The translations under genes and the position numbers were made by a program. Positions 62,306 to 64,000 of a stretch of 64,000 nt of DNA are shown piece by piece; positions within the stretch are counted from its first letter, which is position 1; every line of letters starts with the position of its first letter. The notes below the pieces were generated by a model. It was given only the letters and a program-made list of their open reading frames with translations. It was not told the DNA's origin and ran no database searches. Origin of the DNA: CAMBRQ01 sp945870325 (GTDB taxonomy: Bacteria > Bacillota > Clostridia > Lachnospirales > Lachnospiraceae); contig NZ_JBNPMC010000016.1 in the NCBI RefSeq assembly GCF_050313795.1, positions 8,280 to 72,279 on the forward strand. Reading direction: 5' to 3'.

Positions 62306-62448
62306 TTGCCGTTTGTTATGCAACGGGGTATAAGAAGCATAATGCGTAATTTTGCCACTTGCCGATGGTGTGGGGTACAAATAATTCGGTGCGTAAATAA
62401 TTGCCACTTGCTATACAGGTGGGATAAAAGTAGTATAGTTCGTCAATG
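62306..62448 (+). ncRNA. Type III antitoxin RNA, three pseudoknot repeats (ToxI/CptI-like)
   Basis: Three units of 46, 49 and 48 bases begin TTGCC (62306, 62352, 62401). Each can form an H-type pseudoknot: stem CCGTT/AACGG, CCAC/GTGG and CCAC/GTGG, and loop pairing with downstream bases TTATGC/GCATAA, CCGA/TCGG, CTATAC/GTATAG. The pairs covary between units. This is the architecture of type III antitoxins that hold ToxN-family toxins. Confidence 0.85.
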
Positions 62449-62450
62449 AA

Positions 62451-62477
62451 TCCCCATCAGTTTCTGGTGGGGATTTT
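62451..62477 (+). terminator. Attenuating terminator between antitoxin RNA and toxin
   Basis: TCCCCA/TGGGGA stem with CAG/CTG inside, then a short TTTT. Type III modules have a partial terminator here that sets the RNA:toxin ratio. Confidence 0.75.
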
Positions 62478-62492
62478 GCATAGGGAGAAAGC

Positions 62493-62966
62493 ATGGAAGT
62501 AACACAGGGATATTCTTATCATATCAAAGACGAGTTTTTTGATATGATACAAGATAAATACTTGATGAGCAATAAAGAAAATGGAAATTATCGTCCCCAT
62601 TTTTTTGCAATTCAAGATAATAAGAATAAGGAATTGTACTGGATGATTCCGATTAGTTCACAGGTAGATAAGTATAAAGTTATTATAGAAAAGAAAATAA
62701 AACGATATGGGAAATGCAATACTATCATTATTGGGACGTTTGCCGGGAAAGATAATGCTTTTCTGATACAAAATGCCTTTCCCATATTAAAGAAATACTT
62801 CGATCATGTGCATACTGTTGAGGGCAAGCCAGTCGTTATACATAGCAAATTGAATAGGGAACTGACTGTTAATTTGCGAGAGGTTCTTGCTATGTATAGG
62901 CGGGGGATACGATTGATTTTCCCTGATATTGAGTATATACAGGAGAGAATGGAAGAGGAACTTTGA
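62493..62966 (+). CDS. ToxN/AbiQ-family type III toxin (CptN-like)
   Basis: 157 residues with the family layout: RPHFFAIQDNKNKELYWMIPISSQVDKYK, CNTIIIGTFAGKDNAFLIQNAFPI, and YIQERMEEEL end. ToxN toxins are endoribonucleases that cut their own RNA antitoxin into repeats, then are inactivated by it. GGGAGAA precedes the ATG. Confidence 0.85.
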   Translation: MEVTQGYSYHIKDEFFDMIQDKYLMSNKENGNYRPHFFAIQDNKNKELYWMIPISSQVDKYKVIIEKKIKRYGKCNTIIIGTFAGKDNAFLIQNAFPILKKYFDHVHTVEGKPVVIHSKLNRELTVNLREVLAMYRRGIRLIFPDIEYIQERMEEEL

Positions 62967-63031
62967 AATAAGAATTATATCCGATTTATTAGTCATAATA
63001 TCATAATAAGCTAATATATCGGAGGTAAAAT

Positions 63032-63964
63032 ATGAAGATAAATGGAGTAGTTGCGATGTTGAAAAAGAAATCACCTAAGATAGTACAAATAAATGATATA
63101 TTACAGTGGTATGAGAATGATGAATTGGAGTTGTCCCCAAAATATCAAAGAAATAGTGTTTGGAATGAAAAGGCAAAATCATATTTAATAGATACAATAA
63201 TCCGTGGTTTGCCAATTCCACCTATCTTTATGAGACAAAAAATAGATGTGACAACAAAAAAAACATATAGAGAAATTATTGACGGACAGCAGCGGTTGAG
63301 GGCTATAACGGAATATATTCAAAATAAATTTCCGATTTCAAAATCGCATAATGAATTATACGGTGGAAAGTACTATGAGGATTTAGATGAGGAAACGAAG
63401 GAACAGATATTAGAATATGATTTATTTGTAGAAGTAATTAGTGAAAGAGAAGATCCGGTAATTTATGATATGTTTGCTAGACTGAACACTAATAATTGTG
63501 TGTTAAACAGACAAGAATTAAGAAATTCACGTTATTGGGGTGAGTTTAAAGTTGCGGCATATAATACAGCGGCAGAGTATAGGGAGTTGTTCTATTCTAA
63601 TAGAATATTTAATGATAAGCAGTTCTCGCGAATGGAGGATGTCGAGTTTATTTCTATTCTCCTTAATGTTTTTATTAATGGAATTGATTCTGATACTCCA
63701 ACCAGCATTGATAAATTATATGCGACATATGATAAGGAATTTGCTTCGTTTAAAGATATTAAAATAAAATTCGATCGAGTTATGTTAGAAATAAAAGAGA
63801 TTTATGACTATCTTAATGGGAATGTAAAATGTTTTACAAGCAAGTTATATTTTTATACTCTTTTTGTTGCATTAGTTCATCAAATGTATGGCATTGAAAA
63901 AGTAGATATTTATCGTTTGGAAGCATATTCGGTTGAAAAAATTGAAAAAAATAGAGAAGTTTAA
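63032..63964 (+). CDS. DUF262 (ParB/GmrSD-like) protein, probably C-terminally cut
   Basis: 310 residues from ATG 63032 (GGAGG upstream). DUF262 core with DGQQRLRAITEY and YQRNSVWNEKAKSYLIDTIIRGLPIPPI. The reading stops at KNREV, and the sequence straight after it looks like an insertion-sequence end, so the tail may be lost. DUF262 proteins occur in restriction and defence systems. Confidence 0.75.
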   Translation: MKINGVVAMLKKKSPKIVQINDILQWYENDELELSPKYQRNSVWNEKAKSYLIDTIIRGLPIPPIFMRQKIDVTTKKTYREIIDGQQRLRAITEYIQNKFPISKSHNELYGGKYYEDLDEETKEQILEYDLFVEVISEREDPVIYDMFARLNTNNCVLNRQELRNSRYWGEFKVAAYNTAAEYRELFYSNRIFNDKQFSRMEDVEFISILLNVFINGIDSDTPTSIDKLYATYDKEFASFKDIKIKFDRVMLEIKEIYDYLNGNVKCFTSKLYFYTLFVALVHQMYGIEKVDIYRLEAYSVEKIEKNREV

Positions 63965-63966
63965 AG

Positions 63967-64000
63967 TGACCCACTTTGTCAAGACAGTTTTTTATTAAAT
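63967..64000 (+). mobile_element. Possible insertion-sequence left end
   Basis: TGACCCACTTTGTCAAGACA followed by GTTTTTTATT resembles a terminal inverted repeat of an IS. It lies straight after the truncated DUF262 gene. No transposase is in the window, so this is inference. Confidence 0.3.

Noticed and set aside
62306..62448. Repeats read as a small CRISPR array
   Set aside because: Units are contiguous, with no unique spacers, and covary as pseudoknots; they match a type III antitoxin.

Overview
The window looks like low-GC Firmicutes DNA, most likely from a gut Lachnospiraceae-type Clostridia. The evidence is AT-rich coding DNA, strong AGGAGG-type ribosome binding sites, frequent TTG/GTG starts, and gene families typical of that group (DUF5348, DUF5688, DUF5697, DUF6100, VaFE-repeat adhesin, CwlT-like transfer hydrolase). 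No rRNA or ordinary tRNA gene was seen. The species assignment is inference.

Layout. 0-2.8 kb: an hflC-hflK pair and a small membrane protein. 2.8-6.6 kb: a metal-efflux locus (AraC regulator, free HMA metallochaperone, PIB-type P-type ATPase, ArsR repressor). 6.7-11.0 kb: a two-component system with an L,D-transpeptidase and a free winged-helix domain. 11.2-17.8 kb: accessory genes, including a serine recombinase split by an in-frame amber codon, a tyrosine recombinase fragment, a RelE/ParE-type toxin-antitoxin, an SRAP protein, a DUF5688 gene with a long structured leader, and a Y-family polymerase. 17.9-21.9 kb: a TetR regulator opposite an HXXEE / CocE-like hydrolase / HXXEE operon.

22.1-61.5 kb is almost entirely minus-strand and forms the backbone of a conjugative element (integrated element or plasmid; no intact integrase or element end is visible). 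Its blocks are: an SSB / MoxR-like AAA / von Willebrand A / AbrB operon (30.5 to 22.1 kb); a sigma-factor and zinc-finger block (34.5 to 32.4 kb); a type IV secretion operon with pilin-like protein, TrbL-like protein, CwlT-like hydrolase, VirB3-VirB4 fusion and thioester/VaFE adhesin (47.4 to 34.7 kb); and a coupling-protein operon (59.8 to 54.3 kb: DUF5697, DUF6100, a winged-helix replication-relaxation-like protein, VirD4, S1 protein) below a replication/regulation pair (61.5 to 59.9 kb). Several minus-strand operons begin with a good promoter followed by one to three intrinsic terminators before the first gene, and more terminators lie between genes, which suggests conditional antitermination. 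A TATACGTA-type palindrome occurs upstream of two operons.

Plus-strand cargo interrupts the backbone. At 48-54.2 kb there is a dense defence-type island: a zinc-ribbon/DUF4145-like protein, a SieB-like membrane protein, a PD-(D/E)XK nuclease-like protein, a type I toxin-antitoxin (29-residue holin-like toxin with convergent antisense RNA), a degenerate copy of the 48.1-kb gene, a HEPN protein, a tRNA-shaped RNA whose anticodon arm is replaced by an 18-bp hairpin, and an AbiJ-like second HEPN protein. At 62.2-63 kb there is a type III toxin-antitoxin with three covarying pseudoknot repeats, followed by a DUF262 gene that ends abruptly beside a possible insertion-sequence end.

The strongest candidate for an undescribed system is the HEPN / tRNA-like RNA / AbiJ-HEPN locus at 52.3-54.2 kb. 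HEPN proteins are commonly RNA or tRNA nucleases, and here one gene overlaps the RNA and a second follows it directly.
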